From positions 1-64,000 of the forward strand of contig JALENY010000001.1 of NCBI GenBank assembly GCA_022767285.1: a stretch of DNA of 64,000 nt, read 5' to 3'. How positions within the stretch are numbered: position 1 is the stretch's first letter; the number at the start of each line of letters is the position of its first letter. Positions 26,400 to 34,768 of this stretch are shown piece by piece. The stretch is from Lachnospiraceae bacterium (GTDB lineage: Bacteria > Bacillota > Clostridia > Lachnospirales > Lachnospiraceae). Both the position numbers and the translations under genes were made by a program. The notes beneath the pieces were generated by a model, which ran no database searches, was not told where the DNA came from, and was given only the letters and a program-made list of their open reading frames with translations.

Positions 26400-27185
26400 A
26401 TGTCAATATTAGAAGTAGAACATATTTGCAAGACTTTTAATAAAACAGAAGTATTAAAGGATATTAGCTTTTCCCTGGAAAAAGGACAGGTCGTTTCTAT
26501 CATCGGTTCCTCCGGAAGCGGTAAGACAACCCTGCTTCGCTGCCTGAATTTTCTGGAGAATCCGGATCAGGGAGTGATCCGCGTAAATGGCGAGACCCTG
26601 TTTGACTCAAACGATGCAGCCACACAGCAGGAATCTGCGATCCGCAAAAAACGCCTTCATTTCGGTCTGGTATTCCAGTCCTTTAATCTGTTTCCTCAGT
26701 ACACCGCTCTTGAGAATGTCATGCTGGCAAAAGAGCTTCTGGCAAAGGAACAGCCGGATTATAAATCAAGGAAAAAAGAGATTCACGGAGAGATTCAAAA
26801 ACAGGCGGAAGGCCTGCTTCAGCAGATGGGTCTCGAGAACCGAATGAATAACTATCCGCATCAGCTTTCCGGCGGACAATGTCAGCGTGTGGCTATTGCC
26901 CGTGCATTGGCTTTACAGCCGGATATTCTCTGTTTTGACGAGCCCACTTCTGCGCTGGATCCGGAGCTGACCGGCGAAGTATTGAAGGTTATTAAAGAAC
27001 TGGCGGATAAGAACACTACAATGATCATCGTAACCCACGAGATGGCATTCGCCAGAGATGTGGCAAATCACGTGATTTTTATGGACGAGGGTGTCATCTG
27101 CGAGCAGGGGGATCCGCACGAAGTATTTGAACATCCGAAGGAAGAGCGTACAAAGCAATTCCTCTCACGTTTTACACAGGGGTAA
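26400..27185 (+). CDS. Amino-acid ABC transporter ATP-binding protein
   Basis: A 261-residue GlnQ-type ATPase: Walker [11 protein letters not shown]-loop [13 protein letters not shown], signature [15 protein letters not shown], Walker [14 protein letters not shown] and switch His IIVTHEM. It powers the transporter at the inner membrane face. The ATG at 26400 has GGAG upstream; the ATG four codons earlier overlaps that site. A 33-residue insertion-like helical stretch after the Q-loop ([18 protein letters not shown]) is longer than in many GlnQ proteins. A terminator follows. Confidence 0.93.
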   Translation: MSILEVEHICKTFNKTEVLKDISFSLEKGQVVSIIGSSGSGKTTLLRCLNFLENPDQGVIRVNGETLFDSNDAATQQESAIRKKRLHFGLVFQSFNLFPQYTALENVMLAKELLAKEQPDYKSRKKEIHGEIQKQAEGLLQQMGLENRMNNYPHQLSGGQCQRVAIARALALQPDILCFDEPTSALDPELTGEVLKVIKELADKNTTMIIVTHEMAFARDVANHVIFMDEGVICEQGDPHEVFEHPKEERTKQFLSRFTQG

Positions 27186-27224
27186 TTGAGGCGCTGCAAG
27201 AAGAAAGCATTTTTTAAAAGAAAT

Positions 27225-27265
27225 AAAAAGTCAGCCTAACTATACACCGTTAGACTGACTTTTTG
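27225..27265. terminator. Bidirectional terminator between convergent operons
   Basis: AAAAGTCAGCCTAAC pairs with GTTAGACTGACTTTT apart from one mismatch and has T-runs on both strands, closing the ABC operon and the leftward DUF5717 operon. Confidence 0.88.
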
Positions 27266-27278
27266 CATTCATCATTAT

Positions 27279-28061
27279 TTATAGCCCGGTACTATTGTGA
27301 TACTCTCTCGTAAGCGTTCCCAGATATTTATCGAAATCCTCATTTTTATCCGGTTTCGGAACACTGTTTCGGATAACCTGCACCCGCTGCGCAATTTCTC
27401 GTTCCGTCTCCTCATTTTCTCCCAGACGCCCAACTTCCTGCCGGTATTTTTCATATGGTTTTGTCAGATAAAACGCCGTCAGATAATCCCTCTTCATCGT
27501 TTCCGATGGAAGGCTCTCGTATGCGGTGCGGAAGCATTCCAGCGCTTCCTCATACTGGAACATCCGCATGTGGGCACAACCCATATTGTGATAGATTTCG
27601 CCGGTGAACTGCTTGCCCAGTTTATCCTCGCGGGCCTTTGATATAGCAGCCTTGTACACCCGGATTCCATTGATATACTTCTTATTCTCCACCAGATAAT
27701 CACCCTTCATTTTCTGGCGGATCACTTCGGGCTCATGTCCCAGCATTATCAGCTTCTGATTCAGCACGCGAAACTCATCGTGGGTCAGATAGTGAATCTC
27801 CCGGAAGATCGGGAGCAGGAAATCTGCCAGGCTTGTTCCCCCGTCCAGCACTTTATAGAGGCGCAAATACAATTGTTTCAATCCCAGTTCTTCTCTGATC
27901 CAGTCGCAGAGTTCCTCATTTATAATGGTATCATCCAGCAGATAAAGATTATTCTGAAGATAGTAGCACAGTTCTTCCAGCGAATATATGTTGGTACTGA
28001 TGTTCTCAATGTAATATGGCCTCTCAGCCATCTTTGTCTGGCATAGTCTGTAACCGCTCAT
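27279..28061 (-). CDS. TPR-like protein, third gene of the DUF5717 cluster
   Basis: A 260-residue soluble protein of unknown function. It is largely helical, with two TPR-like repeats near residues 117-146 and 153-186 (GEIYHNMGCAHMRMFQYEE, then ALECFRTAYESL). No catalytic motif, signal peptide or membrane helix is seen. ATG at 28061 follows CAGGAGGAAAAT; the in-frame ATG at 28085 lies inside a leader hairpin and is unlikely. The 71 bases upstream carry a dispersed leader element (see repeat at 28063). It lies downstream of the DUF5716 gene, so it is probably a scaffold partner of that protein, which is inference. Confidence 0.75.
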   Translation of the reverse strand: MSGYRLCQTKMAERPYYIENISTNIYSLEELCYYLQNNLYLLDDTIINEELCDWIREELGLKQLYLRLYKVLDGGTSLADFLLPIFREIHYLTHDEFRVLNQKLIMLGHEPEVIRQKMKGDYLVENKKYINGIRVYKAAISKAREDKLGKQFTGEIYHNMGCAHMRMFQYEEALECFRTAYESLPSETMKRDYLTAFYLTKPYEKYRQEVGRLGENEETEREIAQRVQVIRNSVPKPDKNEDFDKYLGTLTREYHNSTGL

Positions 28062-28062
28062 A

Positions 28063-28106
28063 TTTTCCTCCTGTGCCGCATTCACTGCGGCGTAAATTCT
28101 GGTATG
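28063..28106 (-). repeat. Dispersed leader element, copy 1, containing the ribosome site
   Basis: Read leftward: AGAATTTA, a hairpin GCCGCA-GTGAA-TGCGGC, then CAGGAGGAAAA directly before the start codon of the TPR gene. The same block stands before metN at 45794 and, more weakly, before the Cys/Met PLP gene at 52946. Confidence 0.7.
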
Positions 28107-28133
28107 AATGTAATGAACTTTCCGTTTTCCCGC

Positions 28134-29381
28134 CTAAAGATCCATACTCTCCTGCCACTTCAGACCGGATGATGGGAACAGTTCTCCAAATCCCATATCG
28201 CTCACACGAATCATACACTGCCTCGGAGAAACACAGCGGATCTCCAGGTGAAGTCTGGTGGTCCGGTTCGGTCTGTCCGGAAGGCTGTCAAGCGGCATTA
28301 CATAGGTTTTTCGCTCTCCGCCTTCCATGGGACTTAACAGAAATGTAAGTTCCTCTGTGTCATCCAGGATAAATTCACATTCCTGATCGGCTTCATACCA
28401 GTTCATTCCCGCCGCGATCAGCGGATAGTAGACTTTCATGCCCTGGACGATCATTTCCATTCCCACATTGGAACTCACCAGGTCTTTTCCCATAAAAAGG
28501 TACTCTTTCAGACGCTTTTCTTCCGCCTTTTCCTTTGCTCCATAGCAAGCTCCTTTTACATAGAGATTGTTTCCGTAAAAGACATGTTTCCGGCTGCGTC
28601 CCAGGAGCTGGATGGACTGTTTTGCCCAATCCCGATGAAACTCTTCTCCAATCAAAAACACACTGGAAAAAACATCCTCTCCCATGTTTTTTGTAATTAC
28701 TCTGCAAAAATCCTGATCCCAACGTTCCGGAATCTCTGAAAGCAAACCATCCGCAGGATCTGAGAGATAAACTTTAGCCGGCCTGGTCTTTCGGTCAATA
28801 GACAATTCCTGATAGGTCACCATACGGTCATGGAAACGAAACAGTGCAACCTTTCGCATCCAAACTTCCGGTTTCTGATACAGAGTATAGTAAAAGAAAC
28901 TTTCATCATAATCCTGTATATGACATACATCTCTGGAAAATCCCATATGTTCCAGAGCCTGTCGGATGTTGTTCACAAATGTCTGCGACAGCTGTCTGCA
29001 GGTAATCATCAGGCTGCTGACGCTGCGAATCAGGTCATGCACACCCAACAGTTTCAGTGATTCCCGAAAAAAGATTTCCAACAGTTCCCAGGGTTCATAC
29101 AGCCTCTTGTCAATCATCAGACAGTCTGTTCCCTGCCAGAGATCATAGGGTTTCACTACCGTAATACCTCCGGGCTGGCTACCGAAATACTCCGCCTCCC
29201 GTCCAAAGTGCCACTCCTCTTTTCCCTTGATCTTACAGAGAGATGCAGGAAAATCATAAAGGCTGCTTCCCACTTTTGTGGAAATTGAGATCGGTTCCTG
29301 ATTCTTTCTGTCATAATAACAAATCTGTGATTTTTCCGGATCCAGTTGGAATCCGATTAAAATATTGCGAATTTCATTCAT
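28134..29381 (-). CDS. DUF5716-type protein, degenerate Hsp70/actin-fold ATPase-like
   Basis: A 415-residue protein I associate with DUF5716. The order of segments follows an Hsp70/ASKHA fold: an opening strand-turn-strand NILIGFQLDPEKS (8-18, where Hsp70 has IDLGTTNS), FPASLCKI (44-51), a helix with MITCRQLSQTFVNNIRQALE (125-144, cf. the VPAYFNDSQRQAT helix), VALFRFHDRMV (178-188), VFLIGEEFHRDW (241-252, cf. LVGGSTRIP) and VKGACYGA (275-282). The glycine-rich phosphate loops are lost, so nucleotide binding is doubtful. The C-terminal 90 residues look like a beta-sandwich. ATG at 29381 is chosen over one four codons upstream that nearly abuts AAAGGA. Confidence 0.7.
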   Translation of the reverse strand: MNEIRNILIGFQLDPEKSQICYYDRKNQEPISISTKVGSSLYDFPASLCKIKGKEEWHFGREAEYFGSQPGGITVVKPYDLWQGTDCLMIDKRLYEPWELLEIFFRESLKLLGVHDLIRSVSSLMITCRQLSQTFVNNIRQALEHMGFSRDVCHIQDYDESFFYYTLYQKPEVWMRKVALFRFHDRMVTYQELSIDRKTRPAKVYLSDPADGLLSEIPERWDQDFCRVITKNMGEDVFSSVFLIGEEFHRDWAKQSIQLLGRSRKHVFYGNNLYVKGACYGAKEKAEEKRLKEYLFMGKDLVSSNVGMEMIVQGMKVYYPLIAAGMNWYEADQECEFILDDTEELTFLLSPMEGGERKTYVMPLDSLPDRPNRTTRLHLEIRCVSPRQCMIRVSDMGFGELFPSSGLKWQESMDL

Positions 29382-29446
29382 GTCCGTTTCCATTCCTTTC
29401 GCATCTGCGCAAGGCTTTTCTCTTTGCCTTTGTACATCCGGTATAT

Positions 29447-32400
29447 TTATGATTCAACCAGACGGAATAACTCTTCTGCTGTTTTTTCTGACTGCCGATA
29501 CTGGTGTACCTTCTCAGTCAGTGCATTTTTTCTGCCCAGCTTTTTCGCGGCAAGCATCTGATTGATCAACTGATATTTGCTGCGCCCATCCATATTCACA
29601 TTCGGCATGGTAACCGATTTTTCCGGCAGTTTCCGGACGTTTCCGTCATGTTCCACTGTGACATAGTAGGTCAGGGTCTCGCCGTAAAACAGAATAAATT
29701 CCTTGGAGAACAATCCTCTGTACATCCGTTTCATAGGTTCACTTTTATAGTTTCCCTTTTCCCCTGAAGCGCTGCAAAGACAGTAATGCAACGTCACCCG
29801 GTCTCCCCGCGACGCTTTCTGTTCCACAAAAACGCGGTCCTCCAGCTGATATGGCTGCAAAAATTCAGTCGGCAGATTCTGGAAAAAAGAGAACCTCAGA
29901 TTTTTCTGCTGGAACATTTCCAGAAGTTCTTCCGTCTGCTGCTCTTCCCGATCGGTCAGTACCGGCCTGTTTGTATAGTATTTTAAAAGCGCCAGCCAGC
30001 AGATACTGTCCATCTCCAGATCCTGCTCGCATGCAGTGCTGATATTGGAAAAAATATAGGGATCTGCCGGTATCTCATCCCAGAAATATCCGTTAGCCTC
30101 AAAAGTCAGATAAGACAGAATCACCAGTTCCCGTCCGCCCTGGCTTATATATGATTTCAGGATCTCACCGCCGTTTTCTACATGTTTTCGCACAAACATA
30201 GAATATTTCAGAATCCGTTCATCCATGGCATACGTATCGAGGTAAAAAGCTTTTCCACTGGTGCGTATGCTGCACATTTCTTCCAGAGGCCCCTCAAAGC
30301 CATCCAGAAGATACTTCAGGATCCGGTCATCGTATTTTCCGCACCGATAGACATAATCGCAAAGAAGCATAAGCTCTTCTTCCATGGTCTCTTCGGTCAG
30401 ATCAATCAGCCGGCTGCACAGGCGTACCAGTTTTTCCAGCGGTATATGTTCATATCCGTACTCGCAGATCAGTTCAAATGCCTCCCGATACATGCCTCTG
30501 GCGATCAGCACTTCGATCAAAAGTACTTTATCCACTTTCGCAAAACTATGGTAATTGATGCTTTTCAGATAACGGTTCATCGTATCATCCCCGGCATGAA
30601 CCGCATAATATTCCAGCAGCCGCTTACGGATCTGCTGTTTATAATTCCCGGTAAAAGCTTCTTTCTCGGCTGCATGCTGAAACAGAGAAATATTCTGAAT
30701 ATCCACCTCCCTGTCACGAGGATTGTCTCCGCAAACATGAAGGAGGAGGCCTGTGTTATCCACATCGAACGCAACACACTGCGGCAGAATCCGGTCAACG
30801 TCCATCAGTTTCTGAAGATTATATTCAACCGTTGCCACATATCGCCTGCATTTTTCATCCTGAAACAGGATTTTTGCATCCGGAGTGTAAAGCGAAATAT
30901 AAGCAACACCATCCACACAGGGATAGCACACTTCCTTTTCAAGCGCTCCGTGGCACACGACCACATTCCGTACTTTCCTGTCATCGCAGTACAGCCGATG
31001 CGTAAAAAGGATCTCTCCCATGGCATCTGCAATCTCACGGCATTTGATATCACGGATAAATTCCTGGTAAATGACTGCATAATCTTCGTTGATTTTATGC
31101 TGAAGCAGTTTTTCCACCGCGAATCGAGCCATGGACTCCCGATAGCTCTGGTAGGTGTTTCGATCCACTTCTTTATTTCGGATCACATTCGCATAAACAA
31201 ATGCCTTCTTTTTATCGCTCAAGGTATTATTATATACGAAATACATCCGAATAACCTGGGGCAGCATTTTCTGATAGTTTTCCGGCATGGTTTCAATATA
31301 GTATTCGTACAGCCGGGTGATCTTGACTTCATGCTCAACCGCCAGATCGTACCAACGGAAAAACTCTTTTCTCCGGGGATTGCCGATCATGATCAGTTTG
31401 CAGATAGCCTCCAGGATATCTTTCTCCGGAAAATGCTCATAAGCTCTGCACAGCACCCGGTACATTCCCCGGGTAAAAGAGCGCTCGTTGACGGAAAGGT
31501 ATGCGGTCCGCAGGGCAATCTCTTCGGTCATAATATCTTCTTTTGTAATAAACTGCAGCACACTGCGCCAGAAACTGTTGATCCGTTTTAAAAGACCGAT
31601 ATCCTGCCGTATGAGCATATAAGCTTCCAGATAAAGCAGCGGACTTCGGCAGCCCATGCTGTATATATTTTCCATCAGATATATTTTTTTGACCGGCGTG
31701 CGGTTTACATCTTCGTCCACCTGGAATAGAATCCAGAGGATCAGAAAGCTTTCCTGCTTTCTCTGACGCCATTCCCGTATTTTTTCCACAACCTCCGTCT
31801 GTCCTGCCTCCACCAGATCCGTCAGATGACAAAGATATAGATAAAGAGCCCTGGCTTCCAGAGAATCTCCGGCAAAAGAATGATCCTCAAGACTGCGGAG
31901 AATCTGACGGGCTGCATTCTGTTCCCCGGTCAGATAATCCACATACGCCTCATACAGGATATATTCGATGGAACCGCCGTTCATTTGCCGGATGCATTCC
32001 AGAACCGTTCTTGTTTTTGCGCCCCAGGTTCTGGTATTCATGCGGTTCAGGCGGAAATCTACGTAGCTTTTGGTGAGGGTGATCCTGTTTTTCTTTTTGA
32101 TGGATTCTATATCCACGCGCACGGAAGGATTTTTCGAGGCCACAATATCCACCTCAGTTGTGCCGTACACGGTTTTTAACAGGATTTTGCCGAATCTACG
32201 ACCTTTATTCAGCCTGTCCCTGCGGATAATGTACTCCAGACTATATCGGCTGCCCACAAAATCTTCCATCGTAATATTTTTTCTGGAGATTTCAATAAAA
32301 TCTCCTACAGCTTCCGTTTCAATGTTCAGATAGCCCCAGTTGTCTTTCCGGATCTTCAGCGTCTCTTTTGAAGATTCTTTCAAACTGAAAAAGGAGGTTT

Positions 32401-32995
32401 CTGCATTTTCAACCTTAATATACACCGGCTGTTTTTTGCCTGCTCCCACCAAAAACTCTTCCAGATGCTGGTAGGTAACAGGATTTTCTGACATACCTTT
32501 ATACAGAGTCATCTGCTCCGGCGCGTCCTTTTTCAGCAACTGCAGAAAGGATGGTGCCTTAAACAGGCGAAACGCTTCCCGGATGTCTTCCCTGGCCAGC
32601 TGTGTAAAATCATCCAGTGTGCGGATCTGTCCGGATGCTGCCTGAACCGGAGGTTCTTCCACAAGAACATACACCGGTATCTGATACTCACCGATATTTG
32701 TGGACAGGCAAATACTGCCGCGGCACGACTCTCCCGCCTGCATTCCGGTCACATCCACGCCGTAAGGAATCTGCGCCGAAGTACCGGAAAAACGATCTGC
32801 CCCAAGCGCAATACGGGCATTGGTCACAGACACAATCCCCTTGATCTTAACCTCTTCTTCTGTACCTATCAATAACTGTCCACGGCAGTTTTCGCCGACA
32901 CCGGTGCTGATCTCTATTTTTTTATCCGAAAGAATCAGTTTCGGCACCTCGTTCTCAAACCGGCCATTGATCAGTTGTTCCATTCTTCTTTTCAA
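29447..32995 (-). CDS. DUF5717 family protein, 1182 residues
   Basis: A very large soluble protein with no signal peptide or membrane helix. Residues 1-130 are beta-rich (RFENEVPKLILSDKKIEIS) and resemble an immunoglobulin-like module, with another beta-rich part to about 330. Residues 330-1020 are a long helical-repeat region resembling TPR-type solenoids (RILKYLLDGFEG, YEHFPEKDILEAICKL), interrupted near 690-780 by a beta-rich insert. The final 130 residues return to beta strands and end in a short helix. I associate it with DUF5717, found in Lachnospiraceae next to DUF5716; the function is unknown. It appears to start at TTG (32995) after AGGTGATG, since MKRRMEQLINGRFE fits the family better than the ATG four codons in. 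Confidence 0.72.
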   Translation of the reverse strand: MKRRMEQLINGRFENEVPKLILSDKKIEISTGVGENCRGQLLIGTEEEVKIKGIVSVTNARIALGADRFSGTSAQIPYGVDVTGMQAGESCRGSICLSTNIGEYQIPVYVLVEEPPVQAASGQIRTLDDFTQLAREDIREAFRLFKAPSFLQLLKKDAPEQMTLYKGMSENPVTYQHLEEFLVGAGKKQPVYIKVENAETSFFSLKESSKETLKIRKDNWGYLNIETEAVGDFIEISRKNITMEDFVGSRYSLEYIIRRDRLNKGRRFGKILLKTVYGTTEVDIVASKNPSVRVDIESIKKKNRITLTKSYVDFRLNRMNTRTWGAKTRTVLECIRQMNGGSIEYILYEAYVDYLTGEQNAARQILRSLEDHSFAGDSLEARALYLYLCHLTDLVEAGQTEVVEKIREWRQRKQESFLILWILFQVDEDVNRTPVKKIYLMENIYSMGCRSPLLYLEAYMLIRQDIGLLKRINSFWRSVLQFITKEDIMTEEIALRTAYLSVNERSFTRGMYRVLCRAYEHFPEKDILEAICKLIMIGNPRRKEFFRWYDLAVEHEVKITRLYEYYIETMPENYQKMLPQVIRMYFVYNNTLSDKKKAFVYANVIRNKEVDRNTYQSYRESMARFAVEKLLQHKINEDYAVIYQEFIRDIKCREIADAMGEILFTHRLYCDDRKVRNVVVCHGALEKEVCYPCVDGVAYISLYTPDAKILFQDEKCRRYVATVEYNLQKLMDVDRILPQCVAFDVDNTGLLLHVCGDNPRDREVDIQNISLFQHAAEKEAFTGNYKQQIRKRLLEYYAVHAGDDTMNRYLKSINYHSFAKVDKVLLIEVLIARGMYREAFELICEYGYEHIPLEKLVRLCSRLIDLTEETMEEELMLLCDYVYRCGKYDDRILKYLLDGFEGPLEEMCSIRTSGKAFYLDTYAMDERILKYSMFVRKHVENGGEILKSYISQGGRELVILSYLTFEANGYFWDEIPADPYIFSNISTACEQDLEMDSICWLALLKYYTNRPVLTDREEQQTEELLEMFQQKNLRFSFFQNLPTEFLQPYQLEDRVFVEQKASRGDRVTLHYCLCSASGEKGNYKSEPMKRMYRGLFSKEFILFYGETLTYYVTVEHDGNVRKLPEKSVTMPNVNMDGRSKYQLINQMLAAKKLGRKNALTEKVHQYRQSEKTAEELFRLVES

Positions 32996-33019
32996 AACAT
33001 CACCTGTACCTATCTTGTC

Positions 33020-33048
33020 TTGACTATTGTAAATTTGCTGAATATAAT
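33020..33048 (+). promoter_or_regulatory. Strong promoter of the CobD/HisC-like gene
   Basis: TTGACT and a perfect TATAAT are 17 bp apart. A repeat element begins at the predicted transcription start. On the opposite strand TTGAAC (33068-33063) and TATATT (33046-33041), 16 bp apart, could drive the DUF5717 operon, so the two promoters overlap. Confidence 0.75.
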
Positions 33049-33052
33049 AAAT

Positions 33053-33123
33053 ATGATGTTGGGTTCAAAAGCATTTGAGCCCATGATGCCTTCGGATTTT
33101 TCCGCTCTTTGCGCTCCCAAAAT
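33053..33123 (-). repeat. Dispersed structured repeat, copy 2 (inverted)
   Basis: The reverse complement of the element at 20319-20388, differing at about four positions, with both hairpins retained. It fills most of the 5' leader of the rightward gene at 33191. Confidence 0.8.
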
Positions 33124-33190
33124 CACTGGCATCATAATATTATGTTTGATTATACACCACTTGAGAAACGTATGCAAGGAAGGAGATATT

Positions 33191-34288
33191 ATGTTAAAAC
33201 ACAAAGACGCTTTTCACGGAAGCGACCTGGAGAAAATAGAAGCCATCTATGGCATAAAAAGAGAGGAAATCATAAGCTTCAGTTCCAATGTCAATCCCCT
33301 TGGAATTTCCTATAAACTGCGCAGCACACTGACCAGTCATCTGGATGCCATCACCACATATCCGGAACGGGAGTATACCAGACTTCGGGAGTGTATTTCC
33401 CAGTATACCCATGCACAGATGGAGCATATCATTGTCGGAAACGGTACTTCTGAGCTGATTTCCCTGTTCATTCAGACCCAGCACCCGAAAAAAGCCCTGA
33501 TTCTCGGTCCTACTTACTCCGAATACGAGCGTGAGATCGGTCTGGCCGGCGGAGTCAGCAACTATTATCCTCTTGAGGAGAAAAACGGCTTTGAGCTTGA
33601 TCTGGATGCTTTCTGCGGAAGTCTGAATGATTCCATCGATCTCCTGGTCCTGTGCAGCCCGAACAATCCTACTTCCACCGCTATCACGAGAAAACAGATG
33701 CGCAGGATACTGGATACCTGCCTGCGCCACGGCATCTTTGTCATGGTAGATGAGACTTATGTGGAATTTGCGGACAATGAGCGGGATATCTCCTGCATCA
33801 GCCTCACCAACTACTATACAAACCTTATTATTCTGCGTGGTACCTCCAAATTTTTTGCTTCTCCCGGTCTGCGCCTTGGATATGCCATCACCGGAAACCG
33901 CGATGTATGCAAATCCGTCAATATGAGAAAAAATCCCTGGACCATTAACTCTCTGGCAGAGATTGCCGGTCAGCTTATGTTCCTGGATGAAGAATACATC
34001 CGTAAGACGAAAGAACTGATCTCCGGAGAGCGAAAACGCATTTTCGATGAGCTCTCCACCTGGGAGAATGTAAAGGTATACAAACCCTCCGGCAACTTCC
34101 TTCTGATGAAGATTCTCAAAGAAGACGTGACTTCGGATATGCTCTTTGACCACTGTATCCGGCAGAAAATGATGATCCGCGACTGTTCTTCCTTCCCGTT
34201 CCTGGATAACAGTTATGTGCGTTTCTGCTTTATGAAACCGGAGGATAATGACCGTCTGCTGAATGCCTTTGGCGAATTACTGAAATAA
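33191..34288 (+). CDS. PLP-dependent aminotransferase/decarboxylase, HisC/CobD-like
   Basis: A 365-residue fold-type I PLP enzyme. The opening SFSSNVNPLGIS resembles CobD (threonine-phosphate decarboxylase) and HisC; CSPNNPTSTAI, VDETYVEF and the PLP lysine in RGTSKFFASPGLRLGY complete the active site. No cobalamin or histidine genes are nearby, so the substrate is open. ATG at 33191 has AAGGAAGGAG in front; upstream in-frame extensions run through the promoter and repeat and are not coding. A terminator follows. Confidence 0.85.
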   Translation: MLKHKDAFHGSDLEKIEAIYGIKREEIISFSSNVNPLGISYKLRSTLTSHLDAITTYPEREYTRLRECISQYTHAQMEHIIVGNGTSELISLFIQTQHPKKALILGPTYSEYEREIGLAGGVSNYYPLEEKNGFELDLDAFCGSLNDSIDLLVLCSPNNPTSTAITRKQMRRILDTCLRHGIFVMVDETYVEFADNERDISCISLTNYYTNLIILRGTSKFFASPGLRLGYAITGNRDVCKSVNMRKNPWTINSLAEIAGQLMFLDEEYIRKTKELISGERKRIFDELSTWENVKVYKPSGNFLLMKILKEDVTSDMLFDHCIRQKMMIRDCSSFPFLDNSYVRFCFMKPEDNDRLLNAFGELLK

Positions 34289-34314
34289 AAACGTTTTTAT
34301 ATAATAGTAAAAAC

Positions 34315-34350
34315 AAGATGCCTGTTTTCATCGAAAGGCATCTTCTTTTT
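34315..34350 (+). terminator. Rho-independent terminator
   Basis: AAGATGCC pairs with GGCATCTT and CTTTTT follows. On the minus strand it could also end the JAMM-containing operon that stops at 34356. Confidence 0.82.
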
Positions 34351-34355
34351 ACTCT

Positions 34356-34766
34356 CTATTCAATTATCAGTTCTTCCTTTTCCGAAATCAAATCACGGAT
34401 ACGAAAAGAATTTAAAACCGGTTGTTCTCTGTCCATAAGGGACAAAATCAGATAGCTTGCCCGGCTGTCATAAGCCAGACGCTTGTCTTCTTCCGAAGGT
34501 CTGGATGGAGATTCCGGATGGGAATGCCAGTTTCCCAATGGCTTTAGCCCATTTGCCCGCATATCCTTTATGGCGGCCAGCTGTTCTTTCGGATCCAGTG
34601 TAAAATGTTCATTTGAATGATCCACGTTTGTCAGAAGATATACCTTTTCAACCTTCTTATCTTCTCCGTCTGCCAGACCCGCAATCAGACCGCATGCCTC
34701 ATCCGGCAGTTCTGCCTTTGCGTGAGCCACTATTTTTTCATAATCTTCCTGTTTCAGCCTAATCAT
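34356..34766 (-). CDS. JAMM/MPN metalloprotease, HcyD-like
   Basis: A 136-residue Mov34/JAB1 metalloprotease with an intact zinc site: the catalytic Glu in PDEACGLIAG (near residue 22) and HSHPESPSRPSEED, which fits H-x-H-x7-S-x2-D. Stand-alone JAMM proteins next to ThiS/ThiF genes remove residues beyond the Gly-Gly of a sulfur carrier, and in the Wolinella HcyD and mycobacterial Mec systems release the product amino acid. The carrier at 35575-35781 has such an extra residue. It starts two bases after the E1 gene stop. Confidence 0.88.
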   Translation of the reverse strand: MIRLKQEDYEKIVAHAKAELPDEACGLIAGLADGEDKKVEKVYLLTNVDHSNEHFTLDPKEQLAAIKDMRANGLKPLGNWHSHPESPSRPSEEDKRLAYDSRASYLILSLMDREQPVLNSFRIRDLISEKEELIIE

Positions 34767-34768
34767 CT

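Noticed and set aside
30182-31591. A 469-codon open frame antisense to the DUF5717 gene
   Set aside because: It has no ribosome site, its composition is that of a reverse frame, and the opposite strand is a well-formed gene with family resemblance.
33191-34288. Calling this gene cobD (threonine-phosphate decarboxylase)
   Set aside because: The sequence fits both CobD and HisC-type enzymes and no cobalamin gene is nearby, so only a general PLP-enzyme call is supported.
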